The notes under the pieces are model-generated. The model was given only the letters and a program-made list of their open reading frames with translations, was not told where the DNA came from and did not search any database. 64,000 nt of DNA, from positions 1 through 64,000 of the forward strand of contig NZ_JABAGQ010000001.1 of the NCBI RefSeq assembly GCF_012844225.1, given 5' to 3'. The first letter of the stretch is position 1; every line of letters begins with the position of its first letter. Source of the stretch: Rhodococcus sp. 105337. GTDB taxonomy: Bacteria; Actinomycetota; Actinomycetes; Mycobacteriales; Mycobacteriaceae. The position numbers and the translations under genes were made by a program. Positions 30,127 to 38,305 of the stretch are shown one piece after another.

Positions 30127-32031
30127 TTACAGTTCCGAGGCGAGACGGTGCCCCTCCCGGATCGCGTCCCGCACCGTCCGAGGAGCGATGCAGTCACCGA
30201 TCTCATCCAGCCCCGGACGGCGCGATCTGTCATCCGGCAGTCCCACTGAGCAGTCCACGAGTGCGGCCGCACGCACGGTGACCTCGGATTCCGTTACTCG
30301 ATGGACGAGACGCACCCCCGACGAGTCGACCGCGCGCACCCCGACGCCGAGGTGCCGCCGCACGCCCGCACGCTGCAACCGGACGTTCGCCGCGACCAGA
30401 TCGCCGGTGGGCGCCAGCCTCGATCCCGGTATGGGGTCCGGCGTGGCGTAGTGGACCGCGCGCCCCGGCGCAACGAGGTGCTCCGCGACCGCGACACCGA
30501 GCCGGCCGCCTGCCGGATCCCAGACGACGACATCATCGGGGACCGTGTCCGGGTGGTCGAGGGCATACGCGGCCGTGACGTAGCGGCCACCCCGGTGGAC
30601 CGGGAATCCGGGTGGGCGGGGGCGGCTGCCGGTGGCCAGCACCACCGTGGTGCCGGCCCCCATCGCGGCGTCGAGGTCGTCCGAGGTGACGGTGACGCCG
30701 GTGCGGACGACGACACCGAGGTCCCGGCAGCGGTCCTCGAGCCAGTGCGCAAGCAGTCCGAAGTCGGGAGCACCCGTGCCGCGTGCCGCGGTGTGCAGCA
30801 TCCCTCCGACGCGATCGGTGCGCTCCGCGACGGTCACACGGTGGCCACGTCCCGCGAGACCGCGTGCCGCTTCCAGCCCGGCAGGCCCCCCGCCGACGAC
30901 GAGCACGTCACGCGCAGCGGTCGCCGCAGGGGCTGCCGGACGATCTTCCTGACCCGCCTCCGGGTTGGCGATACATCCGACTTCCGGATTGCGGAAGTCG
31001 CGCACGGGGCACGCCTGGTTGCAGCGCACACACGGCCGCGGATCGCGGTGGTCGCGGATCGAGTCGACGAGGTCGGGGTCGGCGATCTGCGCACGGGTCA
31101 TCTCCACCGCATCGCACACCCCCCGATCGAGAGCGTGCCGCGCGGACGAAGGGTGGACGACGCTGCCCTGCAACACCACCGGCACGGTGCCCGTGACGGC
31201 CGCGCGGACCTGGTTGCACAGGTCTCGGTTGAAGTCCGCCGGCGTGTGCGCGTCGGGCCGGTACGTTTCCGGCGTGAACAAGCCCCCACGGACGACGGTG
31301 AGCAAGTCGAGCGAGGGTGCGAATTCCCGCGCGTAGCCGACGGCGACGTCCGGCGTGAGGCCGGCCCACGGGGCGTTCTCGTCGCAACTCAGGCGCAGCG
31401 CCACGACCCGGCCGGGTCCGAGTTCGGCGCGCACGGCGGCGATCACCTCCCGGAGGAGACGTGTCCGGTCGGAGCCGAATCGGTCGGTGCGGTGGTTCGT
31501 CAGGGCGGACAGGAACTGCCGGAGCAGGGCGGTCGGTCCGGCATCGAGTTCGACGCCGTCGGCGTCGGCATCGACCGCGACGGCCGCCGCAGCACGGAAT
31601 CCGGCGATCACGGATTCGATGTCGCCGGGAGTCATCTCTGCCGGGAGTTCACGGGTCGCGGGGTCGGGTACGCGCGACGGGGCCCACAGCGGCGCTCGGG
31701 TCCAGGCGCTGGAGCCCTGGAGTCCGCAGTGCCCGAGTCCGGCCAGGACGAGTGCGCCGTGCGGTCGGCACGCCGAGACGATATCCGCCCAGCCTTCCCC
31801 TGATTCGGCTGCGAGAGGGGCCCGTTCGTAGGGACGGTCGCCGGCGAGAACCGACGCCACTTCGGTGATCACGATGCCCGCACCGCCGCGGGCCCGACGC
31901 TCGTAGTACGCGCGGTGGCGACCCGAGAAACGCCGGCCCGCAGCGAGATTGGTCTCGTGCGGACCGAAGATCACCCTCGACGGCGCAGTGCGGCCGGCGA
32001 GGGTGATCGGATCGGTGAGGGCAAAGCTCAT
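30127..32031 (-). CDS. Mycofactocin-system FadH/OYE-family oxidoreductase (first copy)
   Basis: A 634-residue homologue of the other OYE-like protein in the locus. It has an FMN barrel, the iron-sulphur cluster motif PCVRCNQACPVRDFRNPEVG near residue 325 followed by Cys-Ile-Ala-Asn-Pro, and the FAD/NAD part beginning VLVVGGGPAGLEAARGLAGR near 365. It begins 11 bases after the mftD stop codon at ATG 32031 and is followed after 32 bases by the SDR gene. The two paralogues are clearly different in sequence, so they probably act on different substrates. Confidence 0.88.
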   Translation of the reverse strand: MSFALTDPITLAGRTAPSRVIFGPHETNLAAGRRFSGRHRAYYERRARGGAGIVITEVASVLAGDRPYERAPLAAESGEGWADIVSACRPHGALVLAGLGHCGLQGSSAWTRAPLWAPSRVPDPATRELPAEMTPGDIESVIAGFRAAAAVAVDADADGVELDAGPTALLRQFLSALTNHRTDRFGSDRTRLLREVIAAVRAELGPGRVVALRLSCDENAPWAGLTPDVAVGYAREFAPSLDLLTVVRGGLFTPETYRPDAHTPADFNRDLCNQVRAAVTGTVPVVLQGSVVHPSSARHALDRGVCDAVEMTRAQIADPDLVDSIRDHRDPRPCVRCNQACPVRDFRNPEVGCIANPEAGQEDRPAAPAATAARDVLVVGGGPAGLEAARGLAGRGHRVTVAERTDRVGGMLHTAARGTGAPDFGLLAHWLEDRCRDLGVVVRTGVTVTSDDLDAAMGAGTTVVLATGSRPRPPGFPVHRGGRYVTAAYALDHPDTVPDDVVVWDPAGGRLGVAVAEHLVAPGRAVHYATPDPIPGSRLAPTGDLVAANVRLQRAGVRRHLGVGVRAVDSSGVRLVHRVTESEVTVRAAALVDCSVGLPDDRSRRPGLDEIGDCIAPRTVRDAIREGHRLASEL

Positions 32032-32042
32032 ACCGGTAGGAG

Positions 32043-33254
32043 CTACTCGACTCCCAGATCGCGACGGAATCCGGGCGGGACGACGACGTCACCGGGTGTG
32101 AGGTCGTGGATCGAATCACGGCCGAGGCCCAAGAGGGCGGAACCTATTCCGCCGCCGAGGATGTCGAGGACGTTCTCGACACCCGCCTGGCCGTTGGCCG
32201 CGAGACCCCACAGGTAGGCGCGGCCGATCATGACGGCGTCGGCACCGAGCGCAACGGCCTTGACGACGTCGCTGCCGCGCCGGATGCCACCGTCGAGCAG
32301 CACCTCGATGTCGTTGCCGACCGCCTCCGCGATAGCCGGGAGCGCGCGGATGGGGGCCGGGGTGCCGTCGAGGTTGTTGCCGCCGTGGTTCGACACCGAG
32401 ATCGCCGTGACGCCGGCGTCGACGGCGCGCTTGGCGTCGTCGACGCGCATGACGCCCTTGAGCATGAACGGGGCGTCGCCCCACTGTTCACGCAGCCACG
32501 CCACGTCTTCCCAGGTGGGCAGCGGGGTGCTCATCCACTCGCCGTACGCGCCGAAGAACGTCGGCGTGTCACCGCCGGGCGGGGTGAGATTCGGGGTGGT
32601 GAGGTCCGGGACGCCGCCGGTGCGGGCCCAGTCCAGAAGCCACTTGGGCCGGATGATGCCCTCGGGTGCGAACTTCACCATCGCGTCCAGGCTCATCCGC
32701 TCGGGGATAGCGGGACTCCCCCAGTCGCGGCCGTTGGAGAAGGACCAGTCCAGGGTCATGATGAGACCCTTGGCACCGGCCGCGCGGGCGCGTTCCATGC
32801 GCTGGACGAGCACGTCGCGGCTGCCGACCCAGTACATCTGGAAGAAGGTCTTGTCGTTGGCCGCGGCCACATCCTCGATGGATTTGCTCGCGAACGAGCT
32901 GAGACCCATCGCGATTCCCCGTGCGGCGGCCGCGCGGGCGACGGCTACCTCGCCGTCCGGGTGGACGGCCTGGACACCGGTCGGCGAGATGAGGACGGGC
33001 ATGGCCACGTCCTGTCCCATGACCCTGGTGCCCATGTCGCGCTTCTCCGACAGTCCTGCGACGTGCGGGGCGAAACCGAGCTCGCGGAACGCCGCGAGAT
33101 TGTCGTCGACGGTGATGCCGGCTTCGGACCCCGCCACGAGCGCGCCGTACACCGACTTCGGCAGCCGCTTGCGTGCACGCTCCTGCGCCACGGCGACCGT
33201 TTCGAACCAGTCGCTCTGCTTCCAGGGATTCTTCAGCCACGAGAACTTGGCCAT
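32043..33254 (-). CDS. mftD: Mycofactocin system dehydrogenase MftD
   Basis: An FMN-dependent alpha-hydroxyacid-dehydrogenase-like enzyme of 403 residues, the family of lactate dehydrogenase LldD. In mycofactocin biosynthesis it oxidatively deaminates AHDP to form the redox-active premycofactocin. The motif ISVSNHGGNNLDGTPAPI near residue 290 carries the active-site His, and VLLDGGIRRGSDVVKAVALG near 320 binds FMN phosphate. I chose ATG 33254 (MAKFSWLKNP) with GGAGAG upstream; the longer open frame overlaps mftC and is not coding. It follows mftC by 22 bases. Confidence 0.94.
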   Translation of the reverse strand: MAKFSWLKNPWKQSDWFETVAVAQERARKRLPKSVYGALVAGSEAGITVDDNLAAFRELGFAPHVAGLSEKRDMGTRVMGQDVAMPVLISPTGVQAVHPDGEVAVARAAAARGIAMGLSSFASKSIEDVAAANDKTFFQMYWVGSRDVLVQRMERARAAGAKGLIMTLDWSFSNGRDWGSPAIPERMSLDAMVKFAPEGIIRPKWLLDWARTGGVPDLTTPNLTPPGGDTPTFFGAYGEWMSTPLPTWEDVAWLREQWGDAPFMLKGVMRVDDAKRAVDAGVTAISVSNHGGNNLDGTPAPIRALPAIAEAVGNDIEVLLDGGIRRGSDVVKAVALGADAVMIGRAYLWGLAANGQAGVENVLDILGGGIGSALLGLGRDSIHDLTPGDVVVPPGFRRDLGVE

Positions 33255-33276
33255 CGTGAACTTCTCTCCTCGAGAT

Positions 33277-34545
33277 CTACAGGCCTGCGAGAGGGTTCTC
33301 GTCGCAGAATTTGGCAGGCGGCTTGGCGAGCAGCGTGAGTGGCACCGGTGCTGCCGGGGTGCGACGCTCGGCCCGCTTGCCGGTACGCGAGTGGTCCACG
33401 CTCGACTGCGGCACCGTCCGTTCGGCCTCGAGGGCCGACTGTCCGTATCCCTGAACACATTCCGGGTCGGGTCCGTCCATCGGAAGGCCGGTGAAGAACT
33501 TCGCCGCCATGCAGCCGCCGCGGCACGAGTCGTAGAAGTTGCACGAGGCGCACGCGCCGGCGGACTGCGGTTCGCGCAGTTCCCGGAACAGGTCGGAGTT
33601 CTTCCACACCTCGGCGAAACCGCCGTCGGTGAGGATGTTCCCGGCGTGGAAGTTCTCGTGGATCGCGAACGGGCACGCGTAGACGTCACCGATCGGATCG
33701 ATCAGGCACACGACACGGCCCGCACCACAGAGGTTCAGGCCGGGCAGAGCCCCGCCGCCGCTGTCGCCGCCGAAGGCGGACAGGTGGAAGAACGAGTCGC
33801 CGGTCAGGACGCCTTCGCCGTGTGCGACGAGCCAGTCGTAGAGTTGCCGCTGCTGGTCGTGGGTGGGGTGCAGGTCGTCCCAGACGTCCACGGCGCGGCC
33901 CGACGGACGCAGCCGGGTGATGCGCAGTGTCGCGTCGTAACGGTCGGCGAGCGCCTTGAAGTCGTCGAGCTGACCGACGTTGTGGCGCGTGACCACGACG
34001 GAGATCTTCGCGTCGCGGAAGCCCGCCTCGGACAGGTTCTCGAGAGCGCGCACAGCCATCGCGAAGGAACCGGGGCCGCGTACGGCATCGTTGACCTCGG
34101 CGGTCGCGCCGTCGAGGGAGATCTGCACGTCCACGTAGTCGGACGCTGCCAGCCGCGCCGCGACCTTCTTGTCGATGCGCACGCCGTTGGTGGAGAACTT
34201 CACGCCGACCTGGTGCTCGGTGGCGTAGTCGACGAGTTCCCAGAAGTCCGAGCGCACGGTGGGCTCACCGCCACCGATGTTGACGTAGAACACCTGCATG
34301 CGTTGCAGTTCGTCGATGATGGCCTTGCACTGTTCCGTGGACAGCTCACGCGGGTCGCGCTTGCCCGACGAGGACAGGCAGTGCACACACGAGAGGTTGC
34401 AGGCGTAGGTCAGTTCCCACGTCAGGCAGATCGGAGCGTCGAGGCCCTTCTCGAACTGGTCGACGAGTCGACCGACCGCGGGCGGGAGGGAGGGAGCCGG
34501 TGCAGCCGGCGTGCTGGTGACGGGGGGTTCGAGCAGAGACGTCAT
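33277..34545 (-). CDS. mftC: Mycofactocin radical SAM maturase MftC
   Basis: A radical SAM/SPASM enzyme of 422 residues that decarboxylates and cross-links the C-terminal Val-Tyr of MftA. The iron-sulphur Cys triad is C49-x3-C53-x2-C56 in YACNLSCVHC, GGGEPT is near residue 91, and the SPASM cysteines include LNLCGAGRVVC, DVYACPF and CASCNFYDSCRGGC. The first 30 residues are Pro/Ala rich. It begins 25 bases after mftB. Its length is typical of the family. Confidence 0.95.
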   Translation of the reverse strand: MTSLLEPPVTSTPAAPAPSLPPAVGRLVDQFEKGLDAPICLTWELTYACNLSCVHCLSSSGKRDPRELSTEQCKAIIDELQRMQVFYVNIGGGEPTVRSDFWELVDYATEHQVGVKFSTNGVRIDKKVAARLAASDYVDVQISLDGATAEVNDAVRGPGSFAMAVRALENLSEAGFRDAKISVVVTRHNVGQLDDFKALADRYDATLRITRLRPSGRAVDVWDDLHPTHDQQRQLYDWLVAHGEGVLTGDSFFHLSAFGGDSGGGALPGLNLCGAGRVVCLIDPIGDVYACPFAIHENFHAGNILTDGGFAEVWKNSDLFRELREPQSAGACASCNFYDSCRGGCMAAKFFTGLPMDGPDPECVQGYGQSALEAERTVPQSSVDHSRTGKRAERRTPAAPVPLTLLAKPPAKFCDENPLAGL

Positions 34546-34570
34546 AGCGGGTCCTTGCTGGGTCGGGGCG

Positions 34571-34870
34571 TCAGGCGGGCACGATCATGTGCGAGTCGGC
34601 CAGCGTGCCGAGGGCACGCACATAGGGCCGCTCGGCGCTCTCGTCGATTCCATGGGCGCGCAAGGCCTCCCGCACCGACGCGTGGTGGTCGAGGGACCGG
34701 ACGACGTCGACGATGACGGTGTTCTTCAGGAACGACAGTTTGCGGGTGCCGAAGTGGTAGAGCAACGCCCCGAAAGGCTCGGGGCGAAGCGCTACCTGCG
34801 GGTGGAGCCGCCACGTGGCGCCCGGGTCGAACTGTGTGGTCGCCACGGCGGTGGCTCCGGGGGCGGACAT
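34571..34870 (-). CDS. mftB: Mycofactocin precursor-recognition chaperone MftB
   Basis: A 99-residue PqqD-like RRE protein that binds the MftA leader and delivers it to MftC. The central part, WRLHPQVALRPEPFGALLYH followed by FGTRKLSFLKN, is the conserved RRE core of the family. ATG 34870 lies 2 bases after the mftA stop codon, so the two are translated together. The open frame extends upstream through mftA in another reading frame, but that part is not coding. Confidence 0.93.
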   Translation of the reverse strand: MSAPGATAVATTQFDPGATWRLHPQVALRPEPFGALLYHFGTRKLSFLKNTVIVDVVRSLDHHASVREALRAHGIDESAERPYVRALGTLADSHMIVPA

Positions 34871-34872
34871 GA

Positions 34873-34968
34873 TCAGTAGACGCCGCACATGCCGTCGATC
34901 GAGACCTCTTCCACGAGGGACTCCTCGATCAGCTCGGACTCGATCACCGCGTTGTCGCGATCGGACAT
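34873..34968 (-). CDS. mftA: Mycofactocin precursor peptide MftA
   Basis: A 31-residue peptide beginning MSDRDNAVIESEL, followed by an acidic leader and ending in the conserved core IDGMCGVY. The final Val-Tyr pair is what MftC joins and MftE releases to make the cofactor. A strong ribosome site AGGAGGA lies 5 bases before ATG 34968. It is the first gene of the mftA-B-C-D unit and is divergent from mftR, with a perfect 16-base palindrome 20 bases upstream. Confidence 0.96.
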   Translation of the reverse strand: MSDRDNAVIESELIEESLVEEVSIDGMCGVY

Positions 34969-34987
34969 GATTCCTCCTCGAATTTTC

Positions 34988-35003
34988 ACTCCACATGTGG
35001 AGT
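34988..35003. promoter_or_regulatory. Palindrome in the mftA-mftR gap, probable MftR operator
   Basis: ACTCCACATGTGGAGT is a perfect 16-base palindrome, 20 bases upstream of the mftA start codon and 88 bases before mftR. MftR is known to repress its own locus in mycobacteria and to respond to long-chain acyl-CoA. Confidence 0.7.
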
Positions 35004-35007
35004 CCAC

Positions 35008-35032
35008 GTCACAACAGGGCTAGCGTTGTGAC
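35008..35032. promoter_or_regulatory. Second inverted repeat in the mftA-mftR gap
   Basis: GTCACAAC-N9-GTTGTGAC has perfect 8-base arms and starts 4 bases after the 16-base palindrome. A TGTAAT box at 35045-35050 could be the -10 element of mftR. Either repeat, or both, could bind MftR. Confidence 0.6.
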
Positions 35033-35090
35033 TCGGTTCACCACTGTAATGGCATCGAGTGCAGAATGTCATCCATGGATCGAGGGAAAT

Positions 35091-35714
35091 ATGCCTGACC
35101 GCCGAGAGCCGTCCACCCGGACCGGCCGGCGCCCCTCCACCACGAGAGAATCGCTGGCGGCGGTCGGCATCGAACTCTTCCGCACCCGCGGCTTCGACGA
35201 GACCAGCGTCGACGACATCGCCGAGGCGGCGGGCATCGCGCGGCGCACCTTCTTCCGGTACTTCCCCTCGAAGAATGCGGTCGCGTGGGGTGACTTCGAC
35301 GGCCAGCTCGAACAGATGCGCCGACGACTCGCAGAGGTCCCGCCGGACGATTCGCTCGCGGACGCGCTCACCGCCGCACTACTCGACTTCAACACCTTTC
35401 CGGCATCCGAGAACGAGCGGCATCGCGCCCGCATGGAACTGATCCTGCGCACTCCCGCCCTCCAGGGGTACTCGTCGGTGATGTACCAGGGGTGGCGCGC
35501 GGCAATCGCCGAGTTCGTCGCGCGCCACACCGGTGCCCGCGCCGACGACCACATCCCGAGGACCGTCGCCTACCTCGTGCTGGGCGTCGCGGTCGCGTCC
35601 TACGAGCAGTGGCTCACCGACGCCGACTCGGACCTGCGTGACCTGCTCGGAACAGGAATGCTCACACTCTCCGAAGGACTCGGCCCGAGCACTCCCCCAC
35701 TCGAAAGAGGTTGA
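35091..35714 (+). CDS. mftR: Mycofactocin-locus TetR regulator MftR
   Basis: A 207-residue TetR-family regulator. The DNA-binding region is at about residues 15-65 (TSVDDIAEAAGIARRTFFRYF followed by PSKNAVAWGDF), and the rest is the ligand domain. ATG 35091 follows GAGGG by 5 bases; the longer open frame upstream runs across the operator and is not used. It is divergent from mftA. In mycobacteria MftR represses the mft genes and is released by long-chain acyl-CoA, so this gene probably does the same. Confidence 0.93.
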   Translation: MPDRREPSTRTGRRPSTTRESLAAVGIELFRTRGFDETSVDDIAEAAGIARRTFFRYFPSKNAVAWGDFDGQLEQMRRRLAEVPPDDSLADALTAALLDFNTFPASENERHRARMELILRTPALQGYSSVMYQGWRAAIAEFVARHTGARADDHIPRTVAYLVLGVAVASYEQWLTDADSDLRDLLGTGMLTLSEGLGPSTPPLERG

Positions 35715-35720
35715 CAGACA

Positions 35721-36530
35721 ATGGCTGTGCTGGATTCTCTCGCGCCATGTCCACCGGGCCGGTGGACACACGACCACGTGACCGTCGAGCGGGTGCCCTC
35801 CGGCCCGATCAGGTTGCGCCGCACCATCGACGGACTGCACGTGACGCACGCGCTCACTCCCGACCTGCTCAGTGAACGCCTCGTCGCCGACGTGACCGCA
35901 TCTGTCCAGGACGCCGAGTTCGGGCAGAACGAGTTCGAGTTGACGATGGTCGGCCTCGTCCGCTCGACGGTCCCCGGAGCTCTCGAGTCGTGGGTCACCT
36001 ATTACCGCAACTCGTTGAACGAACTGCTCGACGGCACAGCAGCGTTCGCCCCGATCCACGACAAGGCCGCCACGTTGGCACGAGGCCGCGTGCTCGATCT
36101 CGGGTCGTGTTTCGGGTTCCTGCCGTTGCGGCTCGCAGGAGCGGGCTTCGACGTGGTCGCCACCGACATCCTCCCCGGCACGATGCGACTGCTCGACGCG
36201 GTCGCACCCCGTTTGGGCCTGGCTGTGGACACCCTCGTCTGCAACGCGGCCGGAGTGCCCGTTCCCGACGACAGCGCGGACACCGTCACGGCGATCCACC
36301 TGCTCGAGCACGTCGACCACGAGACGGGAGCCGCCGTTCTCGCCGAAGCGCTGCGCATCGCGCGTGCACGCGTGGTGGTCGCGGTGCCGTTCGAGGACGA
36401 GGCAACCGCGTGTCACGGGCACATCCGGACATTCGATCTCGCGTCGCTCGACGCGCTCGGACGCACGACAGGTTTTCGGTACGAGGTATTCGAACACCAC
36501 GGCGGGTGGCTGATCGTCGATCTCGTGTGA
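35721..36530 (+). CDS. mftM: Mycofactocin oligosaccharide methyltransferase MftM
   Basis: A 269-residue SAM-dependent methyltransferase with the glycine-rich motif VLDLGSCFGFLPLRLAGAGF near residue 113, an acidic end of strand two in VVATD and HLLEHVDHETG near 195. MftM is known to methylate the second glucose of the mycofactocin oligosaccharide and lies beside mftR in other genomes. It starts 6 bases after the mftR stop with AAAGAGG upstream, so it is cotranscribed. A 17-base tandem duplication covers its last codons and stop. Confidence 0.9.
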   Translation: MAVLDSLAPCPPGRWTHDHVTVERVPSGPIRLRRTIDGLHVTHALTPDLLSERLVADVTASVQDAEFGQNEFELTMVGLVRSTVPGALESWVTYYRNSLNELLDGTAAFAPIHDKAATLARGRVLDLGSCFGFLPLRLAGAGFDVVATDILPGTMRLLDAVAPRLGLAVDTLVCNAAGVPVPDDSADTVTAIHLLEHVDHETGAAVLAEALRIARARVVVAVPFEDEATACHGHIRTFDLASLDALGRTTGFRYEVFEHHGGWLIVDLV

Positions 36531-36549
36531 CTGTCGATCTCGTGTGACT
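36516..36549. repeat. 17-base tandem duplication spanning the mftM stop codon
   Basis: The unit GTCGATCTCGTGTGACT occurs at 36516-36532 and again, identical, at 36533-36549. The first copy holds the last mftM codons and its stop; the second repeats the stop in the same phase of the unit and its last base is part of the stop codon of the convergent hydrolase gene. It looks like a recent slippage event. Confidence 0.95.
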
Positions 36550-37388
36550 TACGAGCGCTCCGCGACGAGAAACGTCGTCATCGCCTGTGCGATCGTCTCG
36601 GGCCGGTCGAGCATCGACAGCACATAGGCGTCGTCGACCTCGACGAGTGTCCCGTTCGGCAGCAGATTTGCGAGCCGTCGCCCGTGGCCGCGCGGCATGA
36701 CCTTGCCGGCCGACGACCACAGCACCAGCGCCGGACCGGCGAAATGCTGCAGCGCTTCGGTATCGGCGACGAGTTCGGTTGCGGTGAAGCGGGTCGCGAC
36801 GTACTTGCGCAGATCACGGCGTATGTCCTTGCTGCGGAGTCCGGGTTCGGTCCAGGTACGGACGAGGTCGTCGGGCAGGGGCGTGCGGGCCATCCAGCCG
36901 AGCAACGGCGGCGTGTTGCGCAGCCACGAAACCCTGAGTTGCCGCAGCGCGAGTGCCAGGCCACCCGGGATACGCGTGGCAAGGACCGCCATCTTGCCCG
37001 GCAGGCCCGGCGGGAAGTTGTCGAAGGCCTCGCACGGCAGCAGGATCAGACGGCCGAGGCGGTCGTCCAGTCCGTACGCGGTGAGGAACAGAGCCCCGCC
37101 CCAATCACTGTGCACCAGCGTGACGTCGTTCAGGTCGAGCGCGTCGAGAAAGTCCGCCACGATCCGGTTCAGACCGCGCAAGCTCAGATCCGCGTCGGGA
37201 CGCATCGGTTCGGGGTGCGCACCGAGCGGTAGATCCGGTCGCACATAACGGAACCCGGCGGGTAACCGGTCGATCACCTCGTCCCACACCGTGTGGTTCA
37301 TGAGCAGGCCGTGCAAGAAGACCACGGCCGGTCCGTCACCGTGTTCGACGTAGTGAATCGGCCCTGCAGCGAGATCGACGGTGGGCAT
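36549..37388 (-). CDS. Alpha/beta hydrolase, dehalogenase-like, atypical catalytic set
   Basis: A 279-residue alpha/beta hydrolase. The oxyanion segment FLHGLLMNHTVWDEVIDRLP is near residue 23. The nucleophile elbow reads VHSDWGGALF near 92, with Asp in the place used by haloalkane dehalogenases. In the C-terminal stretch where these enzymes have the catalytic His before an acidic-Pro turn, this protein reads DDAYVLSMLDRPETIAQAM, with no His. It may be inactive, use another base or have another role. It is convergent with mftM, 18 bases away. Confidence 0.85.
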   Translation of the reverse strand: MPTVDLAAGPIHYVEHGDGPAVVFLHGLLMNHTVWDEVIDRLPAGFRYVRPDLPLGAHPEPMRPDADLSLRGLNRIVADFLDALDLNDVTLVHSDWGGALFLTAYGLDDRLGRLILLPCEAFDNFPPGLPGKMAVLATRIPGGLALALRQLRVSWLRNTPPLLGWMARTPLPDDLVRTWTEPGLRSKDIRRDLRKYVATRFTATELVADTEALQHFAGPALVLWSSAGKVMPRGHGRRLANLLPNGTLVEVDDAYVLSMLDRPETIAQAMTTFLVAERS

Positions 37389-37543
37389 GGACGCACCTTT
37401 CGGTGGGTGAACACTCCGGAGCGTTGGCTCCAGCGTGGCGGCGAGGACCGAAGGGTGTCAACCGTGGCGCGGGTCCGGGTGGCGCCCGACGGCCGGTTTC
37501 GCGCCGGTCTGCCGTACTCGGCGTACCGCCTCGACGTATTCCG

Positions 37544-38305
37544 TCACTGCCGGCCACGTCCGCGCTGCACCAGCCAGGTCGCGAGCGCTACGAAGATCAC
37601 CGCCCACACCGACAGGTTCAGGATCGGAACCCACAGCGGCTCGGACGGCAGCGGGTTTCCGCTGCGGTCGATCAGCACACCTTCGGTCACGGGGTAGCGC
37701 GCCAGCGACACATAGCCGTAGAGCGGAGTGAACTTGGCGATGGTGAGCAGCGTGCCCGACAGCGGAATGAAGATGTTGCCGAGGAACGCGAGGATTACCA
37801 GGCTGCCGCCGGCAGCGCCGACGGCGGCTTCCGATCGGAAGGCCAGACCGAAGACCAAACCGTAGACGGAAAACACTGCGGCACCGACGAGCACGGCCAC
37901 CGCGCTGAGGATCCACGCACTCGAGTCGCCGGACGCACCGGTGAAGACTCCGAGGACGAAGATCAGCCCGATCGGAATGGCCGCGACCACGAGGGCCACC
38001 GTTGCTTTCATCGCCACATACGAGGCGTCGGTGAGCGGGGTCAGCCCCAACTGTCTGCCCCAGCCCTGCATCCGCTCGACCGCTGCCGTGCCGCCCACGC
38101 CGGTGGTAGCGGTCACCGCGCCGTACGCAGCCATCGAAATCATGATGTACATCGCCACGTTGCCGTTGCCGGCCGACTCGGTCGCGAACGACTGGGACGC
38201 ACCGAAGATCAGGTAGAAGAACGCGGGCAGCACCGCGATGAAGAAGACATTGACGTAGTCGCGGAAGGTCCTCCGCAATTCCAGCCCGACGAAAGTGGTG
38301 TTCAT
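37544..38305 (-). CDS. ABC-2 type exporter permease
   Basis: A 253-residue membrane protein with six predicted helices, of the ABC-2 family (helices near residues 18-38, 50-70, 98-120, 130-152, 160-180 and 220-242). It starts MNTTFVGLELRRTFRDYVNV. The start ATG 38305 overlaps the ATPase stop in ATGA, so the two are translationally coupled and form one exporter. The substrate is unknown; such small exporters often confer drug or lipid efflux. Confidence 0.88.
   Translation of the reverse strand: MNTTFVGLELRRTFRDYVNVFFIAVLPAFFYLIFGASQSFATESAGNGNVAMYIMISMAAYGAVTATTGVGGTAAVERMQGWGRQLGLTPLTDASYVAMKATVALVVAAIPIGLIFVLGVFTGASGDSSAWILSAVAVLVGAAVFSVYGLVFGLAFRSEAAVGAAGGSLVILAFLGNIFIPLSGTLLTIAKFTPLYGYVSLARYPVTEGVLIDRSGNPLPSEPLWVPILNLSVWAVIFVALATWLVQRGRGRQ

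Noticed and set aside
32106-33338. 410-codon plus-strand frame opposite mftD
   Set aside because: Mirror frame of a highly conserved gene, without motif or ribosome site.
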